DNA from: CAYRPO01 sp964426305
GTDB taxonomy: Bacteria > Patescibacteriota > Saccharimonadia > Saccharimonadales > CAIOMD01
Direction of reading: 5' to 3'
Length of the DNA: 8,241 nt
Assembly (NCBI GenBank): GCA_964426305.1
Contig: CAYRPO010000040.1
Coordinates: forward strand, 1-8,241
In this document: positions 5,742 through 8,241 of the stretch, piece by piece
Numbering within the stretch: the first letter of the stretch is position 1
Layout of the letters: each line of letters begins with the position of its first letter
Notes under the pieces: generated by a model
What the model was told of the DNA's origin: nothing
Databases searched by the model: none
What the model saw: only the letters and a program-made list of their open reading frames with translations
Translations under genes and position numbers: made by a program

Positions 5742-7268
5742 TTACCCCCTGTATATGGTATGATTTTTTATCCAACCGTGAGCGCCACGTATGATCGTAT
5801 CACCGTCTTCGGGCTTTAGCTCTTTGGCTACGTTTGCATAGACTGGTACACTAAAGCCAAATGTACTTCCCTGTCCTTCTTTGGTGTTGACCCACATCTG
5901 TCCACCATGCGCCTTGATGATAGCTCGACTGAGATACAATCCAAGGCCGGTGCCTCCTACACTGTTCTTGCTCGTATGTGCACGATAGAATTTTTCAAAT
6001 ATGTGCGGCAGGAGTGATGGCGGTATCCCCACTCCCTTGTCTGTGACGGTTGTTTCGACAAAACCATTTTTTTCGTAAGCAGCTATAATGATGGATTCGT
6101 CGGTGTGTGTGTATTTGATGGCATTGTCTACAAGGTTATTGATGACCTCGAAAATACTCACCTTATCAACAGCAACCGTTGGCAGGTTCTCGGCTATGCG
6201 AAATTCCAGGACTTTGCCATGTACTCGGGCTCGCAGGTCGATGTCTTTGCAAGCACTCATAAGAAGGTCACTCCATGTTTCTTCTTTCATGGCGAGTGTC
6301 ATAGCATTTTCGTCGACGCGTACGACATTGAGAATGTTTGCTACGAATGAACTGAGTCGTTGAGCACTGGCACTCATGTTGTGCATGAATTCCGACTGTT
6401 CGCTTGTGAGCTTATCAGAGAGTTCGTCTTCGAAAACCTCGATGTATCCGCGCATGATCGTCAGCGGTGTCCGTAGCTCATGTACTGCGAGTGATACAAA
6501 TGTCAGGTCATGGTCGTCATGCTCGTATATACGTGTTCTGTCAAAGAATACCAAAACAGTTTCCAAATTATTGCCCTTGGATTTACTAAAGTGAGCCGCC
6601 AAGTCGAACTGTCGCCGAGTCTCGTCGCTTCGATGCAATCGGACACGTTCCCATGTCTCTTCGGCGGTCACTGCGCTACGACGAACATCCTTGAGCCAGT
6701 TCTCGAGCGTTAAATCACTAATGAACGACAAGGATATGACGTCATCAAAGGGGTGCCCGATCAGCTCGCTAGCAGGTGTGCCAACGTAACGTGCTGCTGC
6801 ATCATTAGCAAAGCCAACGATGCCGTCGGCATCGATACTAATAACTGGCACTGGCATGACATCGAACATAGTCTTGAAAGCCTCACCTTTCATGCCGTTC
6901 TCGTCGAACGATTCAGCCTCATGGGCCATGTTGTATACCGACTGGGCAAGTCTGTTTAAAAAGTCACGACTTGCCGGTAGTGTGTCGGGGTTTGGCGGCT
7001 CGATACCTGAACCGGTGTGTGCCACTAGCAAAATTGCTCGTGCCAAAAAATCCGTCGTGCCAATTGCTCGATCGGCGGCAATTTTGCCAAAAGCTAAACT
7101 AATGCTCAGTATAATGAGGCCAACTCCAACTGCAATCACCCACACGTCAACTGCTAGTTTTGCCTGTGCAAATTCGTATGCCGCAATGCTAAGGATTGCA
7201 GTCAGCATGCCTCCCACGGTTGCTCCGAGCCAAAGATGTTGATGGACTGGCTTGAGTAGTGGAATCAT
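5742..7268 (-). CDS. Membrane-bound PAS sensor histidine kinase
   Basis: From the ATG at 7268 the protein has 508 residues. Two membrane helices (about 12-34 and 42-62) are joined by a very short loop. A linker and a PAS-like domain (about 131-245, with the core PVISIDADGIVGFANDAA) come next, then a HisKA domain with phospho-acceptor His263 in AVHELRTPL. The HATPase_c domain carries the N box NNLVDNAIKYT (377-387), G1 box DKGVGIP (410-416), F box FEKFYRA (424-430) and G2 box GGTGLGLYL (438-446). It should autophosphorylate and pass phosphate to the regulator encoded 2 nt downstream. A longer reading from 7340 would overlap the DUF3048 gene by 59 nt and add 24 unlikely residues, so the internal ATG, 13 nt after that gene's stop, is preferred. 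No clear Shine-Dalgarno sequence precedes it. The last codons supply the regulator's ribosome site. Confidence 0.93.
   Translation of the reverse strand: MIPLLKPVHQHLWLGATVGGMLTAILSIAAYEFAQAKLAVDVWVIAVGVGLIILSISLAFGKIAADRAIGTTDFLARAILLVAHTGSGIEPPNPDTLPASRDFLNRLAQSVYNMAHEAESFDENGMKGEAFKTMFDVMPVPVISIDADGIVGFANDAAARYVGTPASELIGHPFDDVISLSFISDLTLENWLKDVRRSAVTAEETWERVRLHRSDETRRQFDLAAHFSKSKGNNLETVLVFFDRTRIYEHDDHDLTFVSLAVHELRTPLTIMRGYIEVFEDELSDKLTSEQSEFMHNMSASAQRLSSFVANILNVVRVDENAMTLAMKEETWSDLLMSACKDIDLRARVHGKVLEFRIAENLPTVAVDKVSIFEVINNLVDNAIKYTHTDESIIIAAYEKNGFVETTVTDKGVGIPPSLLPHIFEKFYRAHTSKNSVGGTGLGLYLSRAIIKAHGGQMWVNTKEGQGSTFGFSVPVYANVAKELKPEDGDTIIRGAHGWIKNHTIYRG
5745..5750 (-). promoter_or_regulatory. 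Strong Shine-Dalgarno sequence that decides the response-regulator start
   Basis: AGGGGG on the minus strand is part of the last codons of the kinase gene and lies 5 nt before the ATG at 5739. It is the clearest ribosome binding site in the window. It supports the shorter regulator start and coupling of its translation to that of the kinase. Confidence 0.7.
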
Positions 7269-7281
7269 AGATGTGTTCGGT

Positions 7282-8241
7282 CTATAGCTTGTATTGCACG
7301 TCAGATGATTGACCAACAATAGATATCCAAAGTTGACCACGATTTAGCTTCATGGGGAGGCCGTTTTTGTCTGTAAAAACAAATGATGCTTTGCGATCCG
7401 CTTTCGACCATGTGCCTTCGCTCACGATGCCATCCTGAAATACATACATTTTCCCGGATCCTGTCGTCGTATACAGCGTATGCGAGCCGTCAGTATCAAT
7501 GCTCTTTGCCATGACGAGCGCTACTATCGTCTTTGGGCTGATTTGTTGATTTTTTTCGTCTACATGAGCCGCACCAGCCTGTACACGACGATAGCTATTG
7601 CTTGCGGCGTCGTAGGTGAATCGAGGGCTATAGGTTGGGCCAGATATCGAAAAGTCGATAACGTTTGCGGTTGGGGTTTGGGGAACATCAATTTTGCGTA
7701 CAATCGGCGTAAATTTACTTGCAGTGTAACCTTTGCTTGTATTGAGAGCATCTAATTTTTCCATGGATGTATATACATTATGTGGCGCATAGCGGCTGCT
7801 TATGCGCTCATACGAATTGCCATTATAGAACTGATCAAGATCTTTGACTCCTAATGTTTTGATGTCCTGTATGGCCTGTGGACTGCCGCCTACATGTGCA
7901 TATGACGCATCAAAACTGAGGTTGAAATCGATGTAATATGGTCGTGCACTGCGAACCGGCCCCAAGCTTGATGGCTTTGTCTCTTGATAGAGGGCCAAAA
8001 AGCGCGTGATGCCGCCTTCGGCAATTGCCTCAAACACGATTCCGGCTTCGACAAGGCCGCTTTGGGGTCGCGCCTCGGGGCTATTTTCGATCATAACGCC
8101 AGTCACGGGTCGCTTGGTTGTGGCATCATCCGCAACTTCTGTGCCAGTCAAAGGTGAATAGTATTTCGGTTTTTCTACAGGCTTTGCAACAACCTCTACC
8201 TTTGTTTCGGCAGCCTTTGGTGTCTCATTTTTTGGCTTCAA
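7282..8241 (-). CDS. DUF3048 domain protein, YerB-like (5' end outside window)
   Basis: The reading frame is open to the window edge, so the N-terminus, probably with a signal peptide or lipobox, is missing. The TTG at the very edge lies inside a Lys/Pro/Glu-rich linker and is unlikely to be the true start. After that linker (about 25 visible residues) comes YSPLTG, then the DUF3048 core (PF11258): RPVTGVMIENSPEARPQSGL (44-63), EAIAEGGITRFLALYQ (71-86) and GPVRSARPYYID (94-105), with HVGGSP at 116-121. The last third, including a Trp-Ser-Lys-Ala-Asp-Arg stretch and LNRGQLWISIVG, matches the DUF3048 C-terminal domain. The family includes the B. subtilis lipoprotein YerB, and its function is unknown. 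The likely site is the outer face of the membrane. It is the first visible gene of the kinase-regulator-DUF475 operon, so it may act with the sensor, but that is inference. Confidence 0.88.
   Translation of the reverse strand: MKPKNETPKAAETKVEVVAKPVEKPKYYSPLTGTEVADDATTKRPVTGVMIENSPEARPQSGLVEAGIVFEAIAEGGITRFLALYQETKPSSLGPVRSARPYYIDFNLSFDASYAHVGGSPQAIQDIKTLGVKDLDQFYNGNSYERISSRYAPHNVYTSMEKLDALNTSKGYTASKFTPIVRKIDVPQTPTANVIDFSISGPTYSPRFTYDAASNSYRRVQAGAAHVDEKNQQISPKTIVALVMAKSIDTDGSHTLYTTTGSGKMYVFQDGIVSEGTWSKADRKASFVFTDKNGLPMKLNRGQLWISIVGQSSDVQYKL

Noticed and set aside
6820..7242. Plus-strand reading frame of 140 codons
   Set aside because: It is antisense to the kinase N-terminal region and has no motif or ribosome site.
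7269..7340. Longer kinase start at 7340
   Set aside because: It would overlap the DUF3048 gene by 59 nt and add a Cys/Asn-rich stretch unlike a kinase N-terminus; the ATG at 7268 fits the gene spacing.
8239..8241. TTG at the window edge as the true start of the DUF3048 protein
   Set aside because: The sequence there is a Lys/Pro/Glu linker; family members have a signal peptide or membrane anchor before it, so the gene very probably continues outside.
1..8241. CRISPR array, insertion sequence or TGA recoding
   Set aside because: There are no regularly spaced direct repeats, no transposase and no terminal inverted repeats around a gene. All genes read through under the standard code.

Overview
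The window reads as a stretch of a small-genome bacterium of the Candidate Phyla Radiation, most likely a Candidatus Saccharibacteria (TM7) relative. This is inferred from the combination of a DUF475 membrane protein, a DUF3048 protein, a PAS-type histidine kinase beside a CheY-like regulator, and an Abhydrolase_9 protein, together with tight gene packing and mid-range G+C by eye. It is not proven by any marker gene. The standard genetic code fits: all five full-length ORFs plus the partial DUF3048 gene end in TAG or TAA, and TGA is not needed as a sense codon.

All seven protein genes lie on the minus strand, so the window reads from right to left. The upstream block is a tight operon: a DUF3048 lipoprotein-like gene (5' end outside the window), a membrane histidine kinase, a single-domain response regulator and a DUF475/TerC-like membrane protein, with gaps of 13, 2 and 9 nt. 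It looks like an envelope-linked signalling unit whose regulator has no DNA-binding output domain. The downstream block holds an LPG-synthase-type transmembrane protein, a membrane alpha/beta hydrolase of the Abhydrolase_9 family, and a CPBP intramembrane protease cut by the window's left edge. The first two suggest phospholipid handling, possibly flipping and deacylation of aminoacyl-phosphatidylglycerol.

Between the blocks lies a 615-nt protein-free region (3646-4260), the most unusual part of the window. Its left half looks like a plus-strand RNA of about 155 nt: a consensus -10 box, a 13-bp wobble-containing hairpin whose loop pairs over about 14 bp with sequence just downstream (a pseudoknot or switch), and a terminator with a GCAA loop. 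Its right half is packed with inverted repeats, probably a minus-strand structured RNA or 3' region of the DUF475 operon, ending at a bidirectional terminator. Neither matches an RNA family I recognise.

Several minus-strand genes have a -10-like box only 6-9 nt before the ATG and no clear Shine-Dalgarno sequence, which suggests leaderless transcripts. The response regulator is the clear exception, with a strong Shine-Dalgarno sequence inside the end of the kinase gene.
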